Positions 8,347 through 17,294 are shown, counted from the first letter of the stretch. The stretch: 64,000 bases of DNA from JAXMCI01 sp046349435 (GCA_046349435.1 JAXMCI010000030.1:1-64000); one strand, 5' to 3'. A program made the numbers and translations. The notes: generated by a model from the letters alone, not told the origin.

Positions 8347-9873
8347 TTGGTCCGCGAGATCCGCGAGGAGGATTTCGTCGGCAGCATCGCCGACGCCCTC
8401 CAGTTCATCTCCGTCTACCACCCCCGCGACTACATCGAGAACCTGGCGCGCAGCTACGAGCGCGAGGAGAGCCCGGCGGCGAAGAACGCCATCGCGCAGA
8501 TCCTGGTCAACTCGCGCATGTCGGCGATCGGCCGCCGGCCGATCTGCCAGGACACCGGCACGGTGATCGCCTTCGTCAAGATCGGCATGGAGGCGCGGAT
8601 CCGCAGCAGCCGGCCGCTCGCCGAGCTGGTCGACGAGGCGGTGCGGCGCGCCTATCGCGATCCCGACAACCCGCTGCGCGCCTCGATGGTGGCCGACCCG
8701 ATCTTCGAGCGGCGCAACACCCGCGACAACACGCCCGCCGTCACCCATGTCGAGCTGGTCGCCGGCGACAAGGTCGAGGTCGCGGTGGCGGCCAAGGGCG
8801 GCGGCTCGGAGAACAAGGCGCGCTTCACCACGCTCCGGCCCGCCCAGCCGATCGTCGACTGGGTGCTGCGCACCATGGAGGAGCTCGGCGCCGGCTGGTG
8901 CCCGCCGGGGATCCTCGGGCTCGGCATCGGCGGCACGCCGGAGAAGGCGCTGCTGATGGCCAAGGAATCGCTGATGGAGCCGATCGACATGAGCGAGCTG
9001 CTGGCCCGCGGGCCGGCCTCGCCGCTCGAGGCGATGCGGCTCGAGCTCTACGAGAAGGTCAACGCGCTCGGCATCGGCGCCCAGGGGCTGGGCGGGCTGA
9101 CCAGCGTGCTCGACGTCAAGATCCGCACCTTCCCGACCCATGCCGCCTCCAAGCCGGTCGGCCTGATCCCGCAATGCGCCGCCGACCGCCACATCCACTT
9201 CACGCTCGACGGCAGCGGCCCGGCGGTGTTCACCCCGCCCGACCTGTCGCTCTGGCCCGAGCTGTCGCTCGACGGCATGATCGCCGAGGCGCGCAAGGTC
9301 GATCTCGACCGGCTGACCCGCGGCGAGGTGGCGAGCTGGAAGGCGGGCGAGACGCTGCTGCTCTCCGGCAAGCTGCTCACCGGCCGCGACGCCGCGCACC
9401 GGCGGATGAACGAGATGCTGAAGCGCGGCGAGCGCCTGCCGGTCGATTTCCGCGAGCGCGCCATCTACTATGTCGGGCCGGTCGACCCGGTCCGCGGCGA
9501 GGTCGTCGGCCCGGCCGGCCCGACCACCGGCAGCCGCATGGACCCCTATACCGAGACGATGCTGGCGGCCACCGACCTGCTGGTGATGATCGGCAAGGCC
9601 GAGCGCGGCCCCGACGCTATCGCCGCCATCAAGAAGCACGGCGCGGCCTACCTGATCGCGGTCGGCGGCGCCGCCTACCTGGTCGCCAAGGCGATCAAGT
9701 CGGCCCGCGTGCTGGCCTTCGAGGATCTCGGCATGGAGGCGATCTACGAGTTCGAGGTCGAGAACATGCCGGTCACCGTCGCCGTCGATTCGACCGGCCG
9801 CTCGGTCCATGCCGAGGGCCCGGCGCGCTGGAAGCGCACCCCGGCGCCGACGCCGGCGTTCGTCCCGGCGTAG
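8347..9873 (+). CDS. fumA: Fumarate hydratase, class I (iron-sulfur)
   Basis: 508 residues. Catalyses reversible hydration of fumarate to L-malate in the TCA cycle using an oxygen-sensitive [4Fe-4S] cluster. The three cysteines expected to hold the cluster are visible: Cys67 in ICQDTGT, Cys185 in WCPPGILG and Cys277 in QCAADRHIHF. The C-terminal beta domain (GPTTGSRMD, GAAYLIAVGGAAYLVAKAI) is intact. I chose the TTG at 8347 because GGAG lies about 9 nt upstream and the family usually begins with this I-R-E/E-D segment. A GTG at 8308 overlapping the SDR stop would add 13 residues and is the alternative. The Fe-S type of fumarase is usual where the oxygen-stable class II enzyme is absent or co-exists. 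Confidence 0.9.
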   Translation: MVREIREEDFVGSIADALQFISVYHPRDYIENLARSYEREESPAAKNAIAQILVNSRMSAIGRRPICQDTGTVIAFVKIGMEARIRSSRPLAELVDEAVRRAYRDPDNPLRASMVADPIFERRNTRDNTPAVTHVELVAGDKVEVAVAAKGGGSENKARFTTLRPAQPIVDWVLRTMEELGAGWCPPGILGLGIGGTPEKALLMAKESLMEPIDMSELLARGPASPLEAMRLELYEKVNALGIGAQGLGGLTSVLDVKIRTFPTHAASKPVGLIPQCAADRHIHFTLDGSGPAVFTPPDLSLWPELSLDGMIAEARKVDLDRLTRGEVASWKAGETLLLSGKLLTGRDAAHRRMNEMLKRGERLPVDFRERAIYYVGPVDPVRGEVVGPAGPTTGSRMDPYTETMLAATDLLVMIGKAERGPDAIAAIKKHGAAYLIAVGGAAYLVAKAIKSARVLAFEDLGMEAIYEFEVENMPVTVAVDSTGRSVHAEGPARWKRTPAPTPAFVPA

Positions 9874-9874
9874 G

Positions 9875-9912
9875 AAGGAATCCCACTCCCTCCTCAGCGG
9901 GGGAGTTTCCTT
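9875..9912 (+). terminator. Imperfect hairpin after fumarase, possible terminator
   Basis: AAGGAA + ACTCCC (left, with a 4-nt TCCC bulge) pairs with GGGAGT + TTCCTT (right) around a TCCTCAGCGG loop, directly after the fumarase stop. It has no clear U-tract, so termination is plausible but unproven. Confidence 0.4.
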
Positions 9913-9913
9913 C

Positions 9914-10012
9914 ATGAAGACCGACGACCACTGGATCGCCGCGCCGCACGGCCGCCTGTTCGCGCGGTCCTGGACGCCGGCCGCGTTCCGCTCCCGGCCT
10001 CGCCGCACATGA
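9914..10012 (+). pseudogene. Truncated N-terminus of an alpha/beta-hydrolase-like gene
   Basis: The ATG at 9914 opens a 32-residue frame, MKTDDHWIAAPHGRLFARSW and so on. It looks like the first strand region of serine-aminopeptidase-type alpha/beta hydrolases, where such an H-W-I-x-T/A-P-x-G-R-L-F-A-R-x-W start is common. It then loses similarity after WTPA and stops at 10012. Directly beyond lies the 3' end of another decayed gene on the opposite strand. The simplest reading is a deletion that removed the rest of this hydrolase and the tail of its neighbour. The assignment rests on a short stretch and is tentative. Confidence 0.4.
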
Positions 10013-10019
10013 CCGCAGC

Positions 10020-10799
10020 AGGCTCGATCAGCGGCCGGCCGGCCCTGTCCTGCCGCCTCTTCCAGCGCCGGGGCGAGCAGCGCCGCCCAGCGCTCCGCTC
10101 CCGCCGCGTCGGCGATCAGGTCCTGGCGCAGCTCGAGCAGCAGCGCCGGGATGCCGCGATCGTCGCCATGCACCGGCACGGTGTAGTCGCCGTCCCGGGT
10201 GATCCGGTAGGGCTGGTTCTCGCCGATCACCAGCTCCGGCCGGCGGCGCAGGATGGCGGCCAGCCGGCGGCCGAGCGCGGCGCCGCGGTCGAACAGCACG
10301 CCGGCATGCCACGGGCGGTCCTCGCCGAGATAGCGCGGCGTGAAGCTGTGCACGCTGACCAGCACGGTCGGTCGCCCCTCGGCGCGCCGCCGGTCGAGAT
10401 GGGCGGCGATGCGCTCGTGATAGGGCCGGAAGAAGCGGGCCTCGCGCCGCGCCCGCTCCGCCGCGTCGAGGCCGCGATTGCCGGGGATCGGCGTCGCCTC
10501 GCTGAGCTCCACCAGCGAGCCGGCGCTGCCCGGCGGCCGGTTGCAGTCGATCAGCAGGCGGGAATAGCCGGAGAGGAAGAGCGCCGCGTCGAGCCGCGCG
10601 ACAGGTGCCGCGCGACGGCCGCGGCGCCGATGTCCCAGGCGATGTGCCGCGCCAGGTCCGCCGGGGCGAGGCCGAGCCCGCCGTAGGATGCCGGGATGAA
10701 GTTGCTGGCATGGTCGCAGGTCAGCAGGATCGCCGAGCGGCCGGTCTCGTTGACCGCCTCGACCGCGGGCGGAGCGGCGTCGGCAGCCTCCGGCGCCAT
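10020..10799 (-). pseudogene. N-formylglutamate amidohydrolase, frameshifted and 3'-truncated
   Basis: Two frames together give an N-formylglutamate amidohydrolase-like protein. The N-terminal part from the ATG at 10799 (SAILLTCDHASNFIPASYGG, APADLARHIAWDIGA, AVARHL) runs to about 10600. The remainder continues in another frame (ARLDAALFLSGYSRLLIDCN, ...VLVSVHSFTPRY, RPWHAGVLFD, VIGENQPY, GIPALLLELRQDLI). One missing G (TCGCGCGG for TCGGCGCGG) at about 10599 restores the frame. In the second frame no stop follows the family's normal end; it reads on into neighbouring sequence, so the true 3' end is lost. The enzyme family hydrolyses N-formylglutamate to glutamate and formate. The first ATG overlaps the stop of the upstream ligase gene (TGATG), so it was once the last gene of that operon. 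A single-base sequencing error could explain the frameshift but not the missing stop. Confidence 0.75.
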
Positions 10800-12160
10800 C
10801 AATAGATCTCGACGTAGCGGCGGCAGAGCTCCTCGGGGGCGAGGCCGGCGGTCAGGTGCAGCTCCTGCCGCTTCATCGCGTGGTAGCAGGCGAGGAAGTC
10901 GGGATGGAACCAGCCGGCGAGCGCGGCGTCGGCCGCCAGCGCCGCCAGCGCCTCGGGCAGGCTGCCCGGCAGGCGGGCGATGCCGAGCCGGCGATGCTCG
11001 GATTCGTCCAGGGTCGAGGGATCGACGTCGACCAGCGGCGGCGGCGCCAGCCCCTCGCGGATGCCGGCGAGCCCGGCGCGGACGATGGCGCCGAGCGCCA
11101 GATAGGGGCTGCCGGTGGCGTCGGCCGGGCGGTACTCGAGATTGTAGGCGGCCGCCGGGTCGACCTCCGGCAGCGCCGGCACCGGGCAGATGCGCAGCGC
11201 CGCCTCGCGGTTCTGCGCCCCGAACACCGTGTAGGCGGCACTCCAGTGATGCGGCTGCAGCCTGAGATAGGAGACCGGGCTGGGCGCGGTCAGCGCGACC
11301 AGCGCCGGCAGCTGGCGCATGATCCCGGCGGCGAAGCTGCCGGCCACCGCCGAGAGCCCGCCGGGCCGGGCCGCGTCATAGGCCACCGGATTGCCCTCGG
11401 CATCCTGGAAGGAGAAGTGGATGTGGACGCCGTTGCCGACGCCGTCCGGCGCGGTCTTCGGCGCGAAGCTGGCGCGGAAGCCCTGCAGCCGGGCGATCTC
11501 GCGCACCACCTCGCGGATGATCACCGCGCGGTCCGCGGCGGCGAGGCCGGCGGTCGGCCGGCAGGTGACCTCGAACTGGTCGCGGCCATATTCGGCGAGG
11601 AACAGCTCCGGCTCGAGATCGGCCTCGCGCAGGGCCGCCATCACCATCGGCCCGAACGGGTCGGCCCGGCGCAGCGCGGCCAGCGAGAAGCAGGGCGCCG
11701 GCGGCCAGCCGGTCCCGAGCGCCTGGAACTCCTGCTCGAAGGCGGCGATCAGCCGGAGGCCGCTCTCCTGCTCGAGATCGGCCAGCGCCTGCCTCAGGAA
11801 GCTGCGGCCGCAGCCCAGCCACGGGCTGCCGTCGAGGTTGGTGACGTCGCTCATCATGCCGTGCAGCGGCGTGGCGCCGGGCAGGGCGACGCGGAAGCGG
11901 CTGCCGGCGTCCGGCATCAACCGGAGGTCGCCGCTCGCGCCCCAGGGGTTGTCGGGGGCGATGGCGTCGAACGGCGTCAGCGCCAGGTTGGCCGGCACCC
12001 AGCCGACGCCACGGCCGAGCGTGCTGCCGAGGTCGGGCAGGCCGACGCCGCGGCCGCGGGTGATGCCGGCGATGTCGGTGGTGAGCACGGCCACCAGCTC
12101 GCCCGCATAGTCGAGCCGGGCCTGGCCAGGATCGGTCGCGTGGCTGTGGCTGGAGTTCAC
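10799..12160 (-). CDS. Glutamine synthetase-family protein (glutamate-amine ligase-like)
   Basis: 453 residues, a member of the glutamine synthetase superfamily of ATP-dependent glutamate-amine ligases. Visible landmarks are the N-terminal beta-grasp segment (LTTDIAGITRGRGV), the metal/glutamate-binding AAFEQEFQ, the NGVHIHFSF loop, NREAALRICP and EYRPADATGSPYLALGAI. Neighbours suggest it is not the housekeeping GlnA: it sits in a minus-strand operon between an isochorismatase-like hydrolase and a decayed N-formylglutamate amidohydrolase, which points to gamma-glutamylation of an amine or a related catabolic step. The start is the GTG at 12160, overlapping the upstream stop (GTGA). Longer upstream frames lack similarity. 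The substrate is unknown. Confidence 0.85.
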   Translation of the reverse strand: MNSSHSHATDPGQARLDYAGELVAVLTTDIAGITRGRGVGLPDLGSTLGRGVGWVPANLALTPFDAIAPDNPWGASGDLRLMPDAGSRFRVALPGATPLHGMMSDVTNLDGSPWLGCGRSFLRQALADLEQESGLRLIAAFEQEFQALGTGWPPAPCFSLAALRRADPFGPMVMAALREADLEPELFLAEYGRDQFEVTCRPTAGLAAADRAVIIREVVREIARLQGFRASFAPKTAPDGVGNGVHIHFSFQDAEGNPVAYDAARPGGLSAVAGSFAAGIMRQLPALVALTAPSPVSYLRLQPHHWSAAYTVFGAQNREAALRICPVPALPEVDPAAAYNLEYRPADATGSPYLALGAIVRAGLAGIREGLAPPPLVDVDPSTLDESEHRRLGIARLPGSLPEALAALAADAALAGWFHPDFLACYHAMKRQELHLTAGLAPEELCRRYVEIY

Positions 12161-12804
12161 GGCAGCGACTCCAGCCGGCCGACCACGGTCGCGGTGTCGG
12201 CCGTCCAGCAATAGCCGGAGAAGGCGGCGAGCGCCGCCTGGTGGCGGGCCTCGGTGTAGGTGGCGCAGGCGTCGGACACCAGGGTGACGAGGTAGCCGCG
12301 GTCGGCGGCGTCGCGCACCGCCATGTCGACGCACTGGTCGGTGACGATGCCGGCGACGATCAGGAAGCGGATCCCGAGGTTGCGCAGGACGTAGTCGATG
12401 GCGGTCGAGTTGAAGACCCCCGAGGAGGTCTTCGGCAGCACGATCTCGTCCTCGCCGGGCCCGAGCGCCGCCACGATGCGCCCATCCGGCGCGCCGCGCG
12501 GCACGTGGATGTCGGAGAGCTTGTGGTCGAGCGAGCGGTCGCGCCCATCGCGGGTCAGGCTCTCGATGATGGTGTGCACGACCTCGACGCCGGCCGCCCG
12601 TGCCGCGCCGGCGAGCCGCACCTGGTTGGGGATCACCACGTCGCGCAGCCGGCGAAAATAGTAGTGGTCGGCGTCGCGCTCGGGATGGCCGGGATCGAGG
12701 CCGGGCTCGGTGAAGATGCGCTGCATGTCGACCAGCAGCAGAGCGGTCGACGCGCGCTCATAGGGCTGGTCGCGGCGGATCGCGGCGGTCACGGCGTTTT
12801 CCAT
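12157..12804 (-). CDS. Isochorismatase-family cysteine hydrolase
   Basis: 215 residues with the family's catalytic triad: Asp26 (LLLVDMQ), Lys125 (VLPKTSSGVF) and Cys158 (VTDQCVDMAVRDA). The preceding Val-Ala-Gly-Ile fits the usual cis-peptide region. This family hydrolyses amide, ureido or enol-ether bonds (nicotinamidase, ureidoacrylate and carbamoyl-type hydrolases). The Asp-Lys-Cys triad argues for an amidase-type reaction rather than true isochorismatase. It is the first gene of an operon with the glutamine-synthetase-like ligase (4-nt overlap). The ATG at 12804 follows a GGGGG ribosome-binding site; the longer upstream frame is arginine/proline-rich shadow. Confidence 0.85.
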   Translation of the reverse strand: MENAVTAAIRRDQPYERASTALLLVDMQRIFTEPGLDPGHPERDADHYYFRRLRDVVIPNQVRLAGAARAAGVEVVHTIIESLTRDGRDRSLDHKLSDIHVPRGAPDGRIVAALGPGEDEIVLPKTSSGVFNSTAIDYVLRNLGIRFLIVAGIVTDQCVDMAVRDAADRGYLVTLVSDACATYTEARHQAALAAFSGYCWTADTATVVGRLESLP

Positions 12805-13023
12805 GCCCCCATATTGACGGGGGTCGGCGACGCTTCCAAGTCCTCGGGGAACGCCGGGCGGCCGGCGCGGCCGAGCTGCGGGGTCAGGCCGGGCAGCGGC
12901 GTCGCATCGATGTCGTTCTCGCGGAACGCCGCCTCGAGTCCGAGAATCGGACGGAGCGGGAGGGACAGCGCGCCGGGCTATCCCCATATCTGGCCTCTAT
13001 CGCCACTCGCCATGGAGGCAGGT

Positions 13024-13826
13024 ATGCGCCTTGGCATCATCGGACCCGGCCTGCTGCTTGTCCTTTTGCTGCCCGCTGCGCCCGCGGCAGCGCAGGAGCA
13101 GCCGGTGGATCTCGAGCTGGTGCTCGCGGTCGACGTCTCGCGCTCGATGGATCAGGACGAGCTCGCGCTGCAGCGGGATGGCTATGTCGACGCGCTGACC
13201 CATCCCGAGGTGATCGCCGCGATCGCCTCGGGCATAACCGGCCGTATCGCCATTGCCTATGTCGAGTGGGCCGGCGACGGCTCCCAGGCGGTGATCCTGC
13301 CGTGGCGGCTGATCGACGGTCCGGCCGCGGCACGGACCGCGGCGGCCGACTTGGCCGAGGCGTCGGTCGCGGAGACACGCCGCCACCTCGATCTCCTCGG
13401 CCCTGCTGTTCTCCGCCGGGCTGTTCGACCAACGGCTTCCGGGCATGCGCCGTACGATCGACGTCTCCGGCGACGGCCGAACAACGCCGGCGCGCCGGTC
13501 ACCGCCGCCCGGGACGCCGTGCTGTCGCGCGGCATCAGCATCAACGGCCTGCCGGTGATCCTGAAGCGCGGCTTGTTCGGCAGCCTGCCCGAGCCGGAGA
13601 TGCTCGATGCCTACTACCGCGACTGCGTCATCGGCGGCCCGGGGGCCTTCACCGTGCCGGTGCGCAGCCCAGTTCGCCGAGGATCCGGCGCAAGCTGGTG
13701 CAGGAATCGCCGCCGCGGCGCCGATCGCGATGCCGGCGGCCTTCGACCGGCGCAGGCCGGCTCGCCGACCCCATCGGCGAGAAGAGCTGGCCGCCCGAGG
13801 GAGATGCGCTGAGCCCGCGTCCCTGA
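13024..13826 (+). pseudogene. DUF1194 (VWA-like) exported protein with multiple frameshifts
   Basis: The ATG at 13024, after GGAGGCAGG, starts a signal peptide and a DUF1194 N-terminus (VDLELVLAVDVSRSMDQDEL, VEWAG, VILPWRLIDGP). The frame then breaks. After RRH (about 13383) the family sequence SISSALLFSAGLFD is found in another frame. NNAGAPVTAARDAVLSRGIS returns in the first frame (about 13480), up to YYRDCVIGGPGAFTVPVRSP. The last part jumps between three frames (AQFAED; IRRKLVQE; IAAAAPIAMPAAFD; IGEKSW). The first break fits loss of AC from CACACCTCG and the second loss of one C before CGAACAAC. At least five indels mean no intact product. DUF1194 proteins are exported and of unknown role. 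Decay is the likeliest cause; locally poor sequence is the alternative. Confidence 0.8.
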
Positions 13827-13842
13827 GCAGGGAGGCCGGGCT

Positions 13843-14247
13843 CTACAGCTTCGCCGGGTAGCGCTCGAAGCCGGGCAGCTCGTGCGCCCGCTCCATCCAG
13901 CGCAGGCGCTCGGCCGTCTGGACCTGGACCTGCGGCGGCACCGCCTCGGGGTCGTCGAAGGTGGCCGTCTGGACGTCGACGATGCCGGGCATCGCCGTGG
14001 CGTTGCTGTAGAGCAGTCCGGTGCCGCAGTCCGGGCAGAACTGCCGGCGGCCGTGCTCGGAGGAGCGATAGAGCTTCGGCGTGCCCTGGGTGACCTTGAC
14101 CGCCTGCTCCGGGAACATGGTCCAGCCGACCATCGGCGCGCCGGCGTGGCGCCGGCAGTCGCTGCAATGGCAGAGCGCGGCGGCGACCGGCTCGCCCTCG
14201 ATGCGGTAGCGGACGGCGCCGCAATGGCAGCCTCCGGTGACGATCAT
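13843..14247 (-). CDS. GFA-family zinc-binding protein (DUF636)
   Basis: 134 residues. The zinc ligands of the glutathione-dependent formaldehyde-activating (GFA) fold are all present: Cys7 and Cys9 (GGCHCGAVRY), Cys26, Cys28 and Cys31 (LCHCSDCRRHAGAP), and Cys71 and Cys74 (FCPDCGTGLLY). The founding member binds glutathione and promotes its reaction with formaldehyde, but most family members are uncharacterised, so the reaction here is not assigned. The gene stands alone between the DUF1194 remnant and recD2. Confidence 0.88.
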   Translation of the reverse strand: MIVTGGCHCGAVRYRIEGEPVAAALCHCSDCRRHAGAPMVGWTMFPEQAVKVTQGTPKLYRSSEHGRRQFCPDCGTGLLYSNATAMPGIVDVQTATFDDPEAVPPQVQVQTAERLRWMERAHELPGFERYPAKL

Positions 14248-14292
14248 CCTGACCTCCTCCCCCCGCCGGCAGCCAGGGTCGCACAGGCCGCC

Positions 14293-16470
14293 CTACGCCG
14301 CCAGCAGCTCCCTGAGCTTCGACCAGCGCCGCGTGCTGCGGCGGCCGCGCACGGCGATGGCGAGCGCCTTGGTCTCGCCGACGATCACCACCAGCTTCCG
14401 GCCGCGGGTGACGGCGGTGTAGACGAGGTCGCGGCGCAGCATGGTGTAGTGCTGCGTCGCCAGCGGGATCACCACCGCCGGATATTCCGAGCCCTGGCTC
14501 TTGTGGATGGTCACGGCGTAGGCCAGCGCCAGCTGGTCGAGCTCGTCATAGCCGTAGACGATTTCGCGCTCGTCGAAGGCGATCGTGAGCTCGCTCTCCT
14601 CGGGCGAGAGCGCGCGGACGATCCCGAGATCGCCGTTGTAGACGTCCTTGTCGTAGTCGTTCTCGACCTGCATGACCTTGTCGCCGGGCGCGAAGACCCA
14701 GCCGAAGCGCTCGACCCGCGCCTCGCCCGGCGGGTTGAGGCGCTGCTGCAGCGCGACGTTGAGCGAGCGGGCGCCCAGCGCGCCGCGGTTCATCGGCGCC
14801 AGCACCTGGATGTCGCGCACCGGATCGAGCCCGAAGCGGCGCGGGATGCGCTCGGCGACCAGCGCCAGCACCTTGCGCACCCCGTCCTCCGGCCCGTCCG
14901 CCGCGACGAAGTGGAAGTCGCTGCCGGGGTCGCGGGCCAGCTCCGGCATGCGCCCCTCGTTGATGCGGTGGGCGTTGACCACGATGCGGCTCTCGGCGGC
15001 CTGGCGGAAGATCTCGGTCAGCCGCACCACGGGCAGCGCGCCGGAGCCGATCAGGTCGGCCAGCACCTGGCCCGGCCCGACCGAGGGCAGCTGGTCGACG
15101 TCGCCGACCAGCAGCAGCGCGGCGCGGTCGGGCAGCGCCAGCAGCAGCGCGCGCATCAGCGGCACGTCGATCATCGAGGCCTCGTCGACCACCAGCAGCT
15201 CGCAGTCGAGCGGGTTGTCGGCGCCGCGGCGGAAACCGCCCTGCGAGGGGTCGGCCTCGAGCAGCCGGTGGATGGTGCGCGCCGTCATGCCGGTGCTCTC
15301 CGACAGCCGCTTGGCGGCCCGGCCGGTCGGCGCCGCCAGCTCGATCCTGACGGCCTTGGCGACCAGGATGGCGAGCACGGCGCGGACCAGCGTCGTCTTG
15401 CCGACGCCGGGCCCGCCGGTCAGCACGGCGAGCTTGGATCCCACCGCCAGCCGCAGCGCCGCCGCCTGGCTCTCGGCCAGCTTCAGGCCGGTGCGCCCCT
15501 CCACCCAGGGCAGCGCCCGGGCGAGGTCGATGGCGCCCCAGGGCGGCCGCCCGGCGGCCAGCGTCCGCAGGCGCTCGGCGATCACCTGCTCGGCGCGGTG
15601 CAGGCCGACGAGGAAGATGCAGTCGCGGCCCTCGACCCGGTCGGCCACCACCGCGCCCGAGGCGAGCTCGCTCTGCAGCGCGGCGCCGACCAGCTCCTCC
15701 GGCACCTCGAGCAGCTCGCGGGCGAGCCGCATCAGCTCCTCGGCCGGCAGGCCGCAATGGCCCTCGCCCATCGCCTCGGCCAGCGCATAGCCGATGCCGG
15801 CCTCGACCCGGACCGGCGCGGTGCGGGCGATGCCGACCCGCTCGGCGATCAGGTCGGCGGTGCGGAAGCCGATGCCGGTGATGTCGCGGGCCAGCCGGTA
15901 GGGGTTCTCCGAGATCACCTGCACCGCCTCGGCGCCGTAGGTCCGGTAGATGCGGACCGCGCGGGCGGTGCCGACGCCGTGGCTGTGCAGGAACAGCATG
16001 ATCTCGCGGATCACCTTCTGCTCGGCCCAGCCGTCGACGATGCGCCGCGCCCGCACCGGCCCGATGCCCGGCACCTCGCGCAGCCGGCCGGGCGCCTGCT
16101 CGATGACCTCGAACACGGTGTCGCCGAAGCTGCCGACCAGCTTCTTCGCATAGGCCGGCCCGATGCCGCGGATCATGCCGGAGCCGAGATAGCGCTCGAT
16201 GCCCTCGGCGGTGGTCGGCGCCGTCGCCTTGAGGAAGTCGGCGCGGAACTGCAGCCCGTGCGTGCGGTCGTTGACCCAGCGCCCGGTCGCCTGGATGAAC
16301 TCGCCCGCCTGGATCGTCGCGGCGTGGCCGACCAGAGTGACGAGGTCGCGCTGCCCGCGTGCCTTGACCCGCAGCACGCAGAAGCCGCTCTCCTCGTTGT
16401 GGAAGGTCACCCGCTCGACGATCCCGGCGAGCGGCTCGGTGGGCGCTGCCGGCGGTCCCGGAGCGGTCAT
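14293..16470 (-). CDS. recD2: RecD2-type ATP-dependent DNA helicase
   Basis: 725 residues, a superfamily 1B 5'-3' DNA helicase of the RecD2 type, which acts in replication-fork and repair processes without RecBC. Order of domains: N-terminal OB-like domain (GIVERVTFHNEESGFCVLRV, VTLVGHAATIQAGEFIQATG), tandem helix-hairpin-helix region (GSGMIRGIGPAYAKKLV, VPGIGPVRARRIVDGW), Walker A GGPGVGKTT with Lys358, Walker B VVDEASMID, then the motor and UvrD-like C-terminus (YAVTIHKSQGSEYPAVVI, YTAVTRGRKLVVIVG). The length matches the RecD2 family. The ATG at 16470 overlaps the upstream gene's stop (ATGA), implying co-transcription with the DUF2272 lipoprotein gene. Confidence 0.93.
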   Translation of the reverse strand: MTAPGPPAAPTEPLAGIVERVTFHNEESGFCVLRVKARGQRDLVTLVGHAATIQAGEFIQATGRWVNDRTHGLQFRADFLKATAPTTAEGIERYLGSGMIRGIGPAYAKKLVGSFGDTVFEVIEQAPGRLREVPGIGPVRARRIVDGWAEQKVIREIMLFLHSHGVGTARAVRIYRTYGAEAVQVISENPYRLARDITGIGFRTADLIAERVGIARTAPVRVEAGIGYALAEAMGEGHCGLPAEELMRLARELLEVPEELVGAALQSELASGAVVADRVEGRDCIFLVGLHRAEQVIAERLRTLAAGRPPWGAIDLARALPWVEGRTGLKLAESQAAALRLAVGSKLAVLTGGPGVGKTTLVRAVLAILVAKAVRIELAAPTGRAAKRLSESTGMTARTIHRLLEADPSQGGFRRGADNPLDCELLVVDEASMIDVPLMRALLLALPDRAALLLVGDVDQLPSVGPGQVLADLIGSGALPVVRLTEIFRQAAESRIVVNAHRINEGRMPELARDPGSDFHFVAADGPEDGVRKVLALVAERIPRRFGLDPVRDIQVLAPMNRGALGARSLNVALQQRLNPPGEARVERFGWVFAPGDKVMQVENDYDKDVYNGDLGIVRALSPEESELTIAFDEREIVYGYDELDQLALAYAVTIHKSQGSEYPAVVIPLATQHYTMLRRDLVYTAVTRGRKLVVIVGETKALAIAVRGRRSTRRWSKLRELLAA

Positions 16471-17294
16471 GAGGCCGGCGCGGCCGGCCCGTCGTCGTAG
16501 AGGATGCGGATCACCACGAACCAGGGATGGTCCTTGTCGAGCGGCGTGCCGTCGTCGCCGGCGATGCGGCCGTCGGGCGTGGCCGGGACGTGCGACAGGG
16601 TCACCGCGTCGGCGACGTTGCCGCCGACGGCGTCGAGCCGGCCCGGGGCGGTCCCGACGACGATCTCGCAGTGGCTGGGGAAGCGGCGGGCCGGCAGGTC
16701 GTCGAAGCGCATGCGCTCGCGCCCGGCGCGCGCGAAGCAGATGAGGTCGCCCGGCCGGGGCGCGTAGAGGGCGGGCCGCTCGGCCCACAGCACCGTCCCG
16801 CCCTGGCCGAGCGTGGCGGCGCGCGCCCGGTTTATGTAGGTGGCGTGGGCCGAGGAGTAGGGAAAGCGCGGGCCCGCCCCGGCCATGCGCATGACGTAGG
16901 AGACGAAGGCGGCCGACCAGGCATAGTCGCCGTCCTGCTCCGGCGGGAAGACTGCGCCGTCCGCGTCATGCTTGCCGGTCCAGCCGCTCTCCGGCGACCC
17001 GGCGTCCTGGCCGAGCCACCAGTATTCACCGATGCGCTGCCAGAGGCCTTCCGCGCGCTCCGCCTTGCCGGGCGGCGTCGCACCCGCCGCCTCGACGCGG
17101 CTGCCGAAGGCGCGCCATTCGGCGAGCGCGATGGCGACGGCGGCCGCGCGCGAGAAGGGCTCGTACGGCTTCTTCGCAAAGGGCGGAACATGGGCATCGG
17201 GCGGCGTGCCGGCGCAGCCGGCGAGCGCGAGCAGCGCGGCAAGGCCGGCGGCGAGGCGGTGGCGCCTTCGGGCGTGAGGCAGGGGCGGGCGCAT
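16467..17294 (-). CDS. DUF2272-domain lipoprotein
   Basis: 275 residues. Type II signal peptide with lipobox LALAGC (Cys27). The body matches DUF2272 proteins: EYWW, GDYAWSAAFVSYVMRMAGAG, FPYSSAHATYI, APRPGDLICFAR, PSHCEIVVG and a C-terminal FVVIRIL. The Ala/Ser-x-x-F-V-S and Ser-His-Cys-Glu arrangement recalls NlpC/P60-like cysteine hydrolases, so a cell-wall-related hydrolase is possible but unproven. It is the first gene of a pair with recD2 (4-nt overlap), a pairing whose logic I cannot explain. The frame has a plausible start at 17294. Confidence 0.8.
   Translation of the reverse strand: MRPPLPHARRRHRLAAGLAALLALAGCAGTPPDAHVPPFAKKPYEPFSRAAAVAIALAEWRAFGSRVEAAGATPPGKAERAEGLWQRIGEYWWLGQDAGSPESGWTGKHDADGAVFPPEQDGDYAWSAAFVSYVMRMAGAGPRFPYSSAHATYINRARAATLGQGGTVLWAERPALYAPRPGDLICFARAGRERMRFDDLPARRFPSHCEIVVGTAPGRLDAVGGNVADAVTLSHVPATPDGRIAGDDGTPLDKDHPWFVVIRILYDDGPAAPAS

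Noticed and set aside
13882..16500. Long plus-strand frame opposite recD2
   Set aside because: No recognisable motif; recD2 helicase motifs on the minus strand explain the region.
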